Of a DNA stretch of 64,000 nucleotides, positions 49,501 to 59,222 are shown in pieces (the first letter of the stretch is position 1; every line of letters begins with the position of its first letter). Both the position numbers and the translations under genes were made by a program. The notes beneath the pieces are model-generated. The model ran no database searches. It was not told the origin of the DNA and worked only from the letters and a program-made list of their open reading frames with translations. Source of the stretch: Leucobacter coleopterorum (lineage in GTDB: Bacteria > Actinomycetota > Actinomycetes > Actinomycetales > Microbacteriaceae); NCBI RefSeq assembly GCF_011382985.1, contig NZ_CP049933.1:3151552-3215551 (forward strand), written 5' to 3'.

Positions 49501-51620
49501 TCGGCATCATCGGCGCAGTTACGCAAGAAACACCAACGCTAGTTTCGCCGGGTGGGATCGCGTCGCTCACCTTCGGTGATCCTGTCGAAGCGGTGAACCG
49601 CGTTGCGGCTCAGCTGAGCGACGGTGACACCACAAACGGCGAAGCCGACGTAATTGTTGCTGAGTATCACGAGGGCGCAGGCGCAGGCACCCCAGACGGT
49701 TCAGCTCTCGCCACTGAGGTCGCTGCTGGCGGCACCTTCGCGCGCATAGTAGCCGAGACGAGCGCGTCTGTGGATGTGATCTTCACAGGCCACACCCATA
49801 AGCAGTACGCCTGGGACGCCCCTGTTCCCGGCACGCCCGGCACCACCCGACCGGTGCTGCAGACCGGCAGCTACGGCGAGTTCATCGGGCAGGTGAAGCT
49901 CACACTTGACGCAGAAACTAAGCAAGTGAAGGCCTACACCTCCGACAATGTTGCTCGCACCAGCGCAAGCCTCACCGAACTCACCACCAGCTTTCCGCGG
50001 GCCGCTCAAGTCGCAGAGATCGTGACTGCGGCTCTGAAAGAGGCGTCGAGGATCGGCGACCAGAAGGTCGGCTCTGTGCTCGGTAGCATCACCAGTGCTT
50101 ACACCGATGGTGGTTACATTGATGGAACCTATAGCGGCACAAAACGGGATAACAGGGCCGCAGAATCTGCACTCGGAAACCTGGTTGCCGATTCGCTCGT
50201 GTCGTCGCTATCGCCCAAGGAGCGCGGTGCCGCCACGATCGGCGTCATGAACCCGGGTGGCCTGCGTGCTGAGCTTCTGTACGGCGCAGATGGCACGATC
50301 ACCTACGCATCGGCCAACGCGGTACTGCCCTTCACCAACAACCTCGGAAGCACAACGCTCACCGGTGCTCAGTTCAAGACTCTTCTCGAGCAGCAGTGGC
50401 AGACCAACGCAGACGGCACGATCCCGAGCAGGCCATTCTTGAAGCTTGGGCTGTCCAGCAACGTGTCTTACACCTACGATGAGGCGCGGGATCCGGGCGA
50501 CCGCATCACACAGATCTGGGTCGACGGAGCACTGGTCAAGGCATCGACGAAGTACCGTGTCGGCACGCTGAGCTTCTTGCTGCAGGGAGGTGACAACTTC
50601 CGCGCGTTCCTTGACGGCACCGACACCACCGACTCTGGGCTGGTCGATCGCGACGCGTGGATCGCGTACCTCTCCGCGCAGTCGCCGCTCTCACCGAAGT
50701 TCGCTGTGCGCGCCGCACAGCTGAGTGGGGTGCCAAGCACCGCGGTCAAGCGGGGATCAACCGTCAAGCTGAAGCTTGGTGGCCTCGATATGACCTCGCT
50801 TGGCAGCCCGAGCAACACGAGCGTCACCGCAACCTGGGCGGGCGCTTCGTCAAACACGAAGGTGACTATCCCGGTCACAGACGGCTCCGCAGACGTGGCG
50901 CTCACAGTGCCCGAGAGCGCTAGCTCAGGCGAGGTGATGCTCACCGTCCAGCCCTCTGGAACCGTTGTCAAGGCACTCATTCCACTTGCCTCTCCAGAAC
51001 AGAAGCCTGCGGATCCGTGCCTGACAAAGCCTGCGAAGCCAGTGTTCGCCGACGTACCCGCCGGGCATAAGTTCTCAACCGAGATCAATTGGATGGGTTG
51101 CAAGAGGCTCTCCACCGGCTCATCAACACCGAGTGGGTCACTGTACAAACCCTCAGAAAGCTTGACTCGCGAAGCGATGGCGGCATTCATGTTCCGCATG
51201 GATGGCACGTCGAGCTACCAGGCACCGAAGGTGTCACCGTTTGCCGATGTTAAGCCCGGCGACAAGTTCTACCGGGAGATCTCGTGGATGCACTCACAAG
51301 GGCTCTCTACTGGCACTCGGCAGACGAGCGGCAAGCCGCTATTCCAGCCGAAGGCAGCACTGAGTCGCGAAGCAATGGCCGCGTTCATGTTCAGGCTCGA
51401 GAAGCCGAAGGCTTACCAGGCCCCCAAGGTCTCGGTCTTTAGCGACATGAAGCCAAGCGACAAGTTCTACCGCGAAGTCTCTTGGATGTACGCGAGCAAG
51501 CTGACCACGGGCTACAAGGCCCCGAATGGATCCCGGAGTTTCGGACCCAAACAAAGCCTCACCCGTGAGGCCATGGCAGCGTTCATGTACCGCCTAGAGA
51601 CGACGTTGCGGCTCAAGTAG
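46522..51620 (+). CDS. Secreted ExeM/NucH nuclease fused to a UshA-type nucleotidase (frameshifted)
   Basis: About 1699 aa after adding one C in the run 46895-46898. A signal peptide covers residues 1-34. Domains follow in order: a lamin-tail domain (INEVYLKAGSA, ~35-165), a beta domain (~235-480), an ExeM endonuclease/exonuclease/phosphatase domain (~513-835; LASFNVLNYF, SLEEIEN, ANHFKSKG, LGDFNSY, SSDHDPVV) and a metallophosphatase (~855-1100; NINDFHGR, GNHEFDGG, GHTHKQY). Next are the 5'-nucleotidase C domain (~1180-1400; NPGGLRAEL) and three SLH-like repeats of about 60 residues each, ending REAMAAFMF/Y. It degrades extracellular DNA and nucleotides, probably for phosphate and nucleosides. 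The SLH-like end suggests cell-wall attachment. Confidence 0.92.
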
Positions 51621-51636
51621 CCTCCGGTAGCGTGGC

Positions 51637-51688
51637 GGCCACGATCCCGATCTGCACGGTAGGTTACGTGCTGGTCGGGATCGTGGCC
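51637..51688. terminator. Hairpin after the nuclease gene
   Basis: 14-bp perfect arms (GGCCACGATCCCGA at 51637-51650 with 51675-51688) plus an inner GCACG/CGTGC stem. It lies 16 bases past the nuclease stop and probably ends its transcript, though no clear T run follows. Confidence 0.65.
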
Positions 51689-51757
51689 TTGAGGCGTGCA
51701 AACATTGCACCGGATTCTCTGTCTCGCGTGATGTCGCCGACGCGCTAGCATCAACCC

Positions 51758-52051
51758 ATGACTGAACAAGCCAGTACCCCGACCATCGAAGAAGTCCGTT
51801 CCAAGATCGACTCACTCGATCGTCGCATCGTCGAGCTGATCGCGGAGCGTCAGGGATGGGTGGTCACCGCCGGTTCGCTCAAGAAGGACGAGCAGGAAGT
51901 TCGTGCGCCAGCCCGCGTAGAGCAGGTCATCGCGAAGGTGCGCGCTCTGGCCGAAGAAGCGGGGGCCTCACCCGAGGTCGTCGAGCGCACCTACCGCGAA
52001 CTGATAGCAGCGTTCATTGACCTGGAGCTCGTTCACCAACGCGTTCAGTAG
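51758..52051 (+). CDS. Chorismate mutase-like (AroQ-fold) protein
   Basis: The product has 97 aa and matches the AroQ helical pattern: IEEVRSKIDSLDRRIVELI, GSLKKDEQEVRAPARVEQVI and EVVERTYRELIAAFIDLEL. It is the paralogue of the 25485-25823 gene, identical at 64 of 81 aligned positions, so the pair comes from a recent duplication. A chorismate mutase or isochorismate-pyruvate lyase activity is family-based inference. It stands alone after the nuclease hairpin and is back to back with the IclR gene. Its start is clear: ATG 51758. Confidence 0.85.
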   Translation: MTEQASTPTIEEVRSKIDSLDRRIVELIAERQGWVVTAGSLKKDEQEVRAPARVEQVIAKVRALAEEAGASPEVVERTYRELIAAFIDLELVHQRVQ

Positions 52052-52942
52052 CTACCGACGTGAGCCCGGACACGAACCCGGACCGCCAAGCCTGCGCGAC
52101 AACGTCGCCCCCGCCTGGCGTACGATCCCGCCCAACGCTTCGATCTTGTCTCCGAGCCGCTTCTTCGGCCCGCTCACATTGAGCGCAGCGACAACCCGTC
52201 CGGTGTGATCCAACACGGGAGCTGATACCCCCACGATCCCTTCCTCCAGATCCTCGTCGAGCACGGAGTAACCGACTGCTCGAATCCGCTCTATTTCAGC
52301 GAGCAAACCCTCGAAGTCGCGAACCTTGCCCGTGCTCGCAGGTGGTCGCTCGTGCAGCGAAAACGGACTCGCCTCGCGTCCAAACACGTCATCGCCGATC
52401 ACGGTTGAGTCGTGCCCGCGCTCGTCATACCACTGCCGTAGCGCGGTCTCGTCCCAGTCACTGAGCAACACCCATCCAGAGGAGGATCGCCACGCCGCCG
52501 TTCGGACGCCCTGCCATCCGGCGGATCGCAACTCGTGCGGGCTGAGTTCACTCGCAAGGGTCAGCACATTGCCGTGCATCAACACACACAGGTGAGCGGT
52601 CTCGTGCGTTGCACCCACAAGGCTTCTCAACACCGGTTGTCCACTCTGCACGAGCTCGGCCTCCGCACTTCTTGCGGCGAGCGCAAATACTCGCGGGCCA
52701 ACTCGGTAGCGCTGGGTTTCGGGATCCCGAGCCGCGAGCCCGGTCGTGGCCAGGGTGGCAAGCGCGCGCGACACCACGGTCTTGCTTCGGCCGGTCAACT
52801 TCGCGAGCTCTGTCACCCCGTAACCACCGAGCCGCGTCGCGGCATCGCTCGCGAGCATCTCCAAGAGGCGAATGTCACGCCCCAGCCCGGTCGCGTTGAT
52901 GCGTCCGTCATCGCTGGCACCGGGGTCTGTGCTGCGGTCCAT
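52052..52942 (-). CDS. IclR-family transcriptional regulator
   Basis: The product is about 296 aa from ATG 52942. The N-terminal helix-turn-helix is visible (GYGVTELAKLTGRSKTVVSRAL), followed by the IclR effector domain (ETAHLCVLMHGNVLTLASEL, YSVLDEDLEEGIVGVSAPVLD, VVAALNVSGPKKRL). Such proteins bind an aromatic or aliphatic acid and control catabolic genes. It is divergent from the Fae-homologue operon and most likely controls it through the GCAACT-N2-AGTTGC palindrome at 53021. Codons upstream of 52942 are open but unlikely to be translated. Confidence 0.9.
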   Translation of the reverse strand: MDRSTDPGASDDGRINATGLGRDIRLLEMLASDAATRLGGYGVTELAKLTGRSKTVVSRALATLATTGLAARDPETQRYRVGPRVFALAARSAEAELVQSGQPVLRSLVGATHETAHLCVLMHGNVLTLASELSPHELRSAGWQGVRTAAWRSSSGWVLLSDWDETALRQWYDERGHDSTVIGDDVFGREASPFSLHERPPASTGKVRDFEGLLAEIERIRAVGYSVLDEDLEEGIVGVSAPVLDHTGRVVAALNVSGPKKRLGDKIEALGGIVRQAGATLSRRLGGPGSCPGSRR

Positions 52943-53020
52943 GCCTCGTCCTCTCACCCATCGCTCTCTCGCGAGCGATTCTGCGCTAGCCCCAGCATGA
53001 CACTCCAGTTCCGTTATACG

Positions 53021-53059
53021 CAACTCAAGTTGCAGTTAACAGAACAGCTATTTATCTTT
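53021..53059 (+). promoter_or_regulatory. Promoter and operator of the fae operon
   Basis: -35 TTGCAG (53031-53036), a 17-base spacer and -10 TATCTT (53054-53059). A palindrome, GCAACT-CA-AGTTGC (53021-53034), overlaps the -35 box, a repressor-like placement that suits the divergent IclR protein. Confidence 0.6.
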
Positions 53060-53115
53060 ATCGATGCCAGCGGCGTCAGAAGGATGCGCGTCGCATCGAA
53101 GAAAGAGGTCCAACG

Positions 53116-53646
53116 ATGGATAACGTTCAGCTCGGTGAGAGCTTCGTCGGTGAGGGCGTCAACGCCGCTCACGTCAACACGGTGCTCGGTCACCGAGACG
53201 GCCCCGCGGGCACCGCGTGGGCGACCGCGCTCGGTAGCCCCAGCGAGGGGTTCGTCCCCTTCGTGGCGGTGCTCAAGCCCTCGCTGCCGGTGAAGCCGAT
53301 GACGCTCTTCGTGCAGAAGGCCGCTGCCGCCAACGACTTCCACAGCACCGCCACCTGGGGCGCCGCGCAGGCCGGCATCGCCGCCGGTGTTGCCGACGCC
53401 GTGGCCGAGGGTGTCATTCCCGAAAGCTGCACCGAGACCCACGCGCTCATTGCGGCGGTCTGGGTCAACCCCGGCTGCGATGACCTCGACGCGGTCTACC
53501 GTAACAACCGCGAGTCAGCCCGCCGCGCCCTCGAGCTCGGCGCGGCAAACGGCCCCTCCCTTGAGGCCGTCATTGAAGCCCGCAATTCCCCCAGCAACCC
53601 CTTTTACACCCCGAGCCAGGAAGTCGCCGCAGATGTCGCACGCTAG
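53116..53646 (+). CDS. fae: Formaldehyde-activating enzyme (Fae) homologue
   Basis: The product has 176 aa. The Fae fold is clear: LGESFVGEGVNAAHVNTVLG with the active-site histidine (H19), GPAGTAWATAL, then VKPMTLFVQK and AVAEGVIPES. True Fae joins formaldehyde to tetrahydromethanopterin in methylotrophs (established). Actinobacteria generally lack that cofactor, so this homologue probably does another aldehyde-related job, such as releasing or joining a small aldehyde (inference). It is the first gene of an operon with a beta-hydroxyacid dehydrogenase (14-base overlap) and an aldehyde dehydrogenase. The gene symbol marks homology only, not proven activity. Confidence 0.85.
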   Translation: MDNVQLGESFVGEGVNAAHVNTVLGHRDGPAGTAWATALGSPSEGFVPFVAVLKPSLPVKPMTLFVQKAAAANDFHSTATWGAAQAGIAAGVADAVAEGVIPESCTETHALIAAVWVNPGCDDLDAVYRNNRESARRALELGAANGPSLEAVIEARNSPSNPFYTPSQEVAADVAR

Positions 53647-54616
53647 CACCGCCACCGCACCAGCCCCCACCGCAAAACACACTCGTACCGCCGAGAACAC
53701 CGTCGTCGGCTTCATCGGCCTCGGCCACATGGGTTCGGGCATGAGCCGTAACCTGCAGGCCGCCGGTTTCAAGCTCGTAGTCACCGACCTGCGCCGCGAA
53801 GCAGCCAGCGAACTGCTCGCAAACGGTGCCGAGTGGGCCGACTCCGCCGCCGAGCTCGCGCGCCGCAGCGATGTCGTCATCACTATGCTGCCGACCCCGA
53901 GCATCGTCTCTGCGCTGCTGCAGGGCGAGAACGGCCTGCTCGCCGGGCTCTCCGACGGCAAAACCTGGATCGACATGTCGACTTCGGTACCCGAGGTTGC
54001 TGACGGCGTACGCGAAATGGCCGCAGCCCGCGGCATCAACATCATCGACGCCCCCGTCAGTGGTATGTCGGTCGGCGCGGCAAACGGCATGCTGCAGATC
54101 TTCGTTGGCGCTGATCCCGAGCTTTTTGCCGAGCACTTCCCCGTGCTCGAGGCGATGGGCGATCCCGAACGCATCATCAATGTGGGCGGCGCTGGCGCCG
54201 GCTACGCCGTCAAGCTCATGATCAACCAGCTGTGGTTCTCGCACCTCGTGGCGACCGCCGAGGTGCTTGCCATCGGCACCGCCGCAGGTGTTGATCTCGG
54301 TGTGCTGCGGCAGTCGCTCATCGCGAGCCCAGCCAACAGTAACTTCCTTGAGAGTGACGTGCTCTCGATCCTCAATGATGGTGACTACGACGAGGGCTTT
54401 GCGATTGCCCTTGCGTGCAAAGACCTCGGTCTCTCCATCGACCTCGCCCGCTCGGTCGGCATGCCGAGTGAGGTTTCGGCGCTGGTTGAGCAGGTGTTCC
54501 GCCGTGCCCGTCGCAGTTACGGCGACAGCGCCGGCGAAATGACCCCGTTCAAGCTCTACGAAGACCTGCTTGGCGAACCGCTTCGCCTTGCCAACACCGC
54601 AGGAGGTGCAGCGTGA
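53633..54616 (+). CDS. NAD(P)-dependent beta-hydroxyacid dehydrogenase (3-HIBADH family)
   Basis: The product has 327 aa from ATG 53633, which lies inside the end of the fae gene. A Rossmann motif (VGFIGLGHMGSGMSRNL) binds the cofactor, followed by the family segment DAPVSGMSVGAANGML and the catalytic lysine in AGYAVKLMINQLWF. The family includes 3-hydroxyisobutyrate, tartronate-semialdehyde and 4-hydroxybutyrate dehydrogenases; the substrate here cannot be fixed. The first 25 residues are a low-complexity alanine-rich stretch. It is translationally coupled to fae and to the following aldehyde dehydrogenase, so the three probably act in one pathway. Confidence 0.9.
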   Translation: MSHASTATAPAPTAKHTRTAENTVVGFIGLGHMGSGMSRNLQAAGFKLVVTDLRREAASELLANGAEWADSAAELARRSDVVITMLPTPSIVSALLQGENGLLAGLSDGKTWIDMSTSVPEVADGVREMAAARGINIIDAPVSGMSVGAANGMLQIFVGADPELFAEHFPVLEAMGDPERIINVGGAGAGYAVKLMINQLWFSHLVATAEVLAIGTAAGVDLGVLRQSLIASPANSNFLESDVLSILNDGDYDEGFAIALACKDLGLSIDLARSVGMPSEVSALVEQVFRRARRSYGDSAGEMTPFKLYEDLLGEPLRLANTAGGAA

Positions 54617-56075
54617 ACGCGCTCCCGAGAACATCCCAACCGGCCTCTTTATCGGCGGCGAGTGGCGTGACGCCGAAGGCGGCGCAACACTCCCCGTGAC
54701 CAACCCCGCCACCGGCGAGGTGCTCACCCACATCGCGAGCGCCTCTGTTGCTGACGGCAAGGCTGCCCTCGACGCCGCTGTCGCGGCACAGAAAGACTGG
54801 GCCGCCACGGCACCCCGCGAGCGCGGCGAAATTCTGCGTCGCGCATTCGAACTCACGATCCAACACCGTGAAGAGCTCGCCCGCATCATCACGCTCGAGA
54901 TGGGCAAGCCGCTCGCCGAGTCGCGCGGCGAGGTCAACTACGGCGCCGAGTTCTTGCGCTGGTTCTCGGAGGAGGCGGTGCGCATCGACGGCCGCTACTC
55001 CGTTTCACCCGACGGCGGCAACCGCCTTCTCGTGTTGCACCGCCCGGTTGGCCCGAGCCTGTTTATTACCCCCTGGAACTTCCCGCTTGCCATGGCGACC
55101 CGCAAAATCGCGCCAGCTTTGGCTGCGGGTTGCACGAGCGTGCTCAAGCCAGCAGCGCAGACCCCGCTTACGGCACTCTATTTTGCAGCACTGCTCGTAG
55201 AGGCGGGTGTGCCCGCCGGTGTCGTCAACGTGATTCCCACCGCCACCGCGGGCGCAGTCGTCTCCCCCCTTCTCTCTGATTCGCGTCTGCGCAAGCTGTC
55301 GTTCACCGGTTCGACCGAGGTTGGCAAGCGCCTCATTCGCGACTCAGCCGACCAGGTGCTCAAGGTGTCGATGGAGCTTGGCGGCAACGCCCCGTTCATC
55401 GTCTTTGAGGACGCCGATGTTGACGCGGCCGTCGAGGGTGCGCTCGTCGCTAAGCTGCGCAACGGAGGCGAGGCCTGCGTTGCCGCAAACCGTTTCCTGG
55501 TACACGAGTCGGTTGCCGACGAGTTCACCACCAAGCTGACCGCGCGCATGGCCGGTTACGTGCAGGGACCGGGCATCAACGACGGGGTCACCATTGGCCC
55601 GCTGATTGACGAGGCGACCCGCGAAAAGGTCAGCTCGCTCGTCGCATCGGCCGTGGCCGAGGGCGCAGAGGTGAAGCTCGGCGGTGAGGCACCGGCTGGA
55701 CAGGGATTCTTCTACCCACCGACCGTGATCACCGGCGTACCGCAGGGCGCCGAGATCTTGAACGAGGAGATCTTCGGACCAGTCGCCCCCGTCGTGGTGT
55801 TCACAGACGAGGCGGAGGCGATCCAACTCGCGAACGCAAGCGAGTACGGACTCGTCAGCTTCGCCTACACTCGCGACCTGAACCGCTCACTGCGTCTCGC
55901 CGAACAGCTCGACAGCGGCATGATCGGCATGAACACCGGTCTCGTATCGAACCCGGCAGCTCCCTTCGGTGGCGTGAAGCAGTCGGGGCTCGGCCGCGAG
56001 GGAGGCGCGGAGGGCATCCACGAGTTCCTGGAGACCGTCTACGTGGGCATCTCGAACCCGCTCGCCACACTATAA
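54613..56075 (+). CDS. Aldehyde dehydrogenase, succinate-semialdehyde type (likely frameshift in first codons)
   Basis: About 487 aa. The active-site segments are VSMELGGNAPFIVFED (general base) and NGGEACVAANRFLV (catalytic cysteine), with TPWNFPLAMATRKIAPALA for cofactor binding, typical of GabD-like enzymes. The best start is GTG 54613, with AGGAGG 6 bases upstream and a 4-base overlap with the dehydrogenase stop. From there one base must be missing within the first three codons to reach the body (APENIPTGLFIGGEW). An in-frame GTG at 54606 is the alternative without a frameshift but is badly placed. It oxidises an aldehyde from the pathway to an acid. Confidence 0.88.
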
Positions 56076-56103
56076 CCGTGTCAACGAAGACAAAGGAAAC
56101 ACC

Positions 56104-57482
56104 ATGACAGCAACACACACCATAACGCGGGAGAACGTCGACTTCGACGATCTGCCGCTCAACAAGTTCCACATACGCATCACCGCACTCACCTTCGGCG
56201 CACACTTCAACGACGGCTTTGCGGTCGGCATCATCGGCATGGCCATTGTGCTGATCGGCCAGCGAGGAGCCATGGAGCTGAACGCTTGGTGGACCGGTGC
56301 GCTCGGCGCTGGGGCACTCTTCGGACTCTTCGCCGGGGCGCTGCTCTTCGGATCGGTTGCCGACAAGCTGGGCCGTCAGAAGATCTTCGCGATCAGCTTC
56401 ATTGTGATCACCGTGGCGACCTTCGCGCAGTTCTGGGTGCAGGAGCCTTGGCAACTGCTGACACTCCGCATCATTCTCGGGCTCGGGATCGGCGGCGACT
56501 ATGCCGTCGGGCACGCCATGCTCGCCGAGGTGCTGCCTAAAAAACGCCGCGGCGAGATTCTCGGTTCGTTCTCGGTTATTTGGACCTTCGGCTACGTGCT
56601 CGCAACGATCATTGGCATCTTCTTTATGCAATCGGGCCTCGAAGACGCGTGGCGCTGGATGCTCATTGCCCCAGGCTTCATTGCCGTCATTGTGCTCGTG
56701 GCACGCCTCGGCACCCCGAGTCACCGCGCTGGCTGCTGCGCATGGGCCGCGAGAAAGAAGCGCGTGCGATTCTCGATAAACACTTCGGCACGCACGTAAC
56801 CCTCGAACCGGAGCCCGTGGTCGAGGGTGAGGCGACGGGGATCGGTGCCCTGTTCAGCAAGCGCTACATTCGCCGCACAGTGTTCAACTGCGTATTCTTC
56901 GCCTGCATCGTCATGCCCTACTTCGCGATCTACACGTTCCTGCCGAGCATCCTGTCGAACATGGGCCTGTCTGATCTGGCTGAGAGCGGCAGCGGCTACG
57001 CAGTCGAGATTTATCTCAACGTGTTCCTGCTCGTCGGTGCACTCGCGGGCATCTGGGCAACCGCAAAGTTCTCACGACGCGGCTTCCTTATCTCGGGCTT
57101 CATCATTCTCACGGTGTCGCTGACGGCACTCGCGCTCGTGCCCACAACGGCGACAATTATCTCGGTTGTCATCTTCGCGGTGTTTACCTTCACGGTTTCC
57201 GCGGTGAGCAATCTCGTCGGGGTGTTCCCGGCGGAGAGCTTCCCAACTCCGGTGCGGTCCTCGGGGATCGGCTTCGCAACAGCCATCAGCCGCCTCGGCT
57301 CGGTCATAAGCACCTTCCTGCTGCCGGTGCTGATGTCAGAGTTCGGCGTCACAGCCACGATCCTCATCCTGGCCGGTGTGCTCGCCATCGGTCTGGTGGT
57401 GTCGGTGCTGTGGGCTCCCGAAACGAAGCACAAGACCCTCACCGAGTCCGGCCTCATTACGCTGCCTGAGCGGGTGCGCTAA
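56104..57482 (+). CDS. MFS transporter, metabolite:H+ symporter type (frameshifted)
   Basis: About 459 aa and twelve membrane segments after adding one C in the run 56714-56717, which joins VARLGTP to ESPRWLLRMGREKEA, the family's conserved PESPRWL loop. Motifs: GSVADKLGRQKIF between helices 2 and 3, LRIILGLGIGGDYAVG and AESFPTPVRSSGIGFATAISR. This group imports organic acids, sugars or aromatic acids with protons. It is the fourth gene of the fae operon (28 bases after the dehydrogenase), so it probably imports the pathway substrate. It resembles the second MFS gene at 57815. Confidence 0.9.
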
Positions 57483-57814
57483 CCTACGTCGTGGGGCGGC
57501 GGGGTCCGATCCCCCGTTTCACAAATCGGGTGGTGCCATATTGCTGGTTGAACGTTGCTCAACCAACAATATGGCACCACCCGATTTTCGTACGTAGCGG
57601 TTGGAGTGCGGCCCAAAGACCGCGACCGTTCGACGACCGCGGGTGGACGGTAGGGGCGACCGCAGCCATGCTTCAACAGAATGTCGCAAGAAATTCCCGT
57701 CTTTCCACACTCAGCGTGATGACTCACGCCGCTCGCCTTCTTCATACTGAAGAGAGACTCTAGGTAATAGATACGCGAGCGCCGACGGTGTCGTCGGTGT
57801 GAGAGGAATGCACA
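57483..57814. other. 332-base intergenic region with long palindrome
   Basis: Holds the near-perfect inverted repeat 57523-57587 and, further on, the promoter region of the next transporter. No gene is seen; short frames on both strands only read through the palindrome. Confidence 0.7.
57523..57587. repeat. 29-bp inverted repeat, one mismatch, 7-base loop
   Basis: Arms 57523-57551 (AAATCGGGTGGTGCCATATT...) and 57559-57587 are complementary except for one position. It has the same size class as the 24898 palindrome but a different sequence. No long T run follows, though TTTT borders the right arm, so a terminator role for the fae operon is possible. Confidence 0.85.
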
Positions 57815-59146
57815 ATGTCGTCTCCCCTGTCTACTGAAGTGCGTGCCACCCCGGCCGAGAACCAAGCTCCCCCGACCTCGATGGACGACGCAAAGTGGAA
57901 TCGCTTGCACACGCTCGCCGCGTTTTGCACGCTGGGTGGAACCGCGCTCGACGGCTATATCTTGGGTGTGGTCGGCGGTTCGATCAGTGCAGCAACCAAC
58001 GAGTTGCACTTCTCCCCGCTTGCCCAAGGACTCATCGGCGCGAGTGCCCTGATCGGCATTTTTATCGGTGGTCTGTTCTTTGGACGTGCTGCCGATCGCT
58101 GGGGCCGCAAGACCGTGTTCCGCTGGAACCTGATTGTTTTTGCGATACTGTCAGTTCTGCAGCTCTTTGCGGTGGGAACCTGGGATCTCGCGGTCTACCG
58201 AGTCCTACTCGGAGTTGCCATCGGGGTCGAATACGCCGTTGGAGCAGCGCTGCTCTCTGAGCTCGTGCCCAGACGTTTTCGCGGACCGCTTCTCGCCACA
58301 CTGCAAGCAACCTGGTTCCTTGGGTTTGTTGGCGCCAATTTCGTGGCACTCGGCTTCGCCGATGTGAACTGGCGTGTCGTTCTGGCGAGTAGTGTGATCC
58401 CAGCGCTCATCATCGCGATCGCACGAATCTGGCTGCCGGAGTCGCCGCGGTGGCTTGTCACGCAGGGTCGCGCGGCCGAGGCGCAGGCCATTGTCGACAC
58501 ACACTTTGCGGCAGGCACAACGCTCCCCGAGGTTGAACCGGCAGTCGAGTCCGGCGGCTTCCGCGAACTCTTCGACAAAACGCACTGGCGCAGGTCGGCC
58601 TACGCCGGCATCTTTTGGGCTTGCCAGGTCGCCCCGCTGTTCGCCATTTTCACCTTCATCACCCCGGTGCTCGATGACTTGGGGCTGCCCTCCGGCTTCT
58701 CGCGCGACTTCATGATGAACATGCTGCAGTTGCTCGGCGCGATTGTTTTCATCTGGATCGTCGCCGTCAGCCGTCGCCGCTCACTCGTCATCTGGACGTT
58801 TGCGGTCGTCATGGCTGCGCTCCTGGTGCTGGGCCTCTTCCCCGGTGCCCCACTGCTGGTGCTCGCGGTGGCCACCGGTGTCTACCTGTTCGTCGCCGCA
58901 GGCTCGGCAAATCTCGAGTTTGTGTACCCCTCCGAGATGTTCCCCACTCGCCTGCGCGCCGCTGGTGTTGGTTTCGCGGCCGCCATGAGTCGTGTGGGCG
59001 CGGCCCTCGCGACCTACCTGCTACCGGTACTCATCGCCACCATCGGGGTAAACCTCTCACTCCTTGCGCTTGTGCTCTTCCCGCTTGTTGGGCTGATTGC
59101 GTCGATCGCCTGGGCACCCGAAACGAGCAGATCCGCGATCCGCTGA
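57815..59146 (+). CDS. MFS transporter, metabolite:H+ symporter type
   Basis: The product has 443 aa with an intact frame and twelve membrane segments. Conserved motifs: FFGRAADRWGRKTVF between helices 2 and 3, YRVLLGVAIGVEYAVGAALLSELVP, LPESPRWLVTQGR and PSEMFPTRLRAAGVGFAAAMSR. It belongs to the same branch as the preceding transporter gene but is clearly divergent in sequence. AGAGGA lies 9 bases before ATG 57815. It precedes a CdaR-like regulator and an ornithine-cyclodeaminase-like gene on the same strand, and probably imports their common substrate. Confidence 0.92.
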   Translation: MSSPLSTEVRATPAENQAPPTSMDDAKWNRLHTLAAFCTLGGTALDGYILGVVGGSISAATNELHFSPLAQGLIGASALIGIFIGGLFFGRAADRWGRKTVFRWNLIVFAILSVLQLFAVGTWDLAVYRVLLGVAIGVEYAVGAALLSELVPRRFRGPLLATLQATWFLGFVGANFVALGFADVNWRVVLASSVIPALIIAIARIWLPESPRWLVTQGRAAEAQAIVDTHFAAGTTLPEVEPAVESGGFRELFDKTHWRRSAYAGIFWACQVAPLFAIFTFITPVLDDLGLPSGFSRDFMMNMLQLLGAIVFIWIVAVSRRRSLVIWTFAVVMAALLVLGLFPGAPLLVLAVATGVYLFVAAGSANLEFVYPSEMFPTRLRAAGVGFAAAMSRVGAALATYLLPVLIATIGVNLSLLALVLFPLVGLIASIAWAPETSRSAIR

Positions 59147-59222
59147 AGTAGGGTGTGTCACAACACACACCAAACACGAGAGCTGGAGGCGGTGCGCGGC
59201 CCCGCGTGCCGCCTCAAAAACC

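Noticed and set aside
53570..54937. Open frame of 455 codons antisense to the dehydrogenase genes
   Set aside because: Shadow of the 3-HIBADH and ALDH genes; rich in arginine and serine as expected for a mirrored GC-rich frame.
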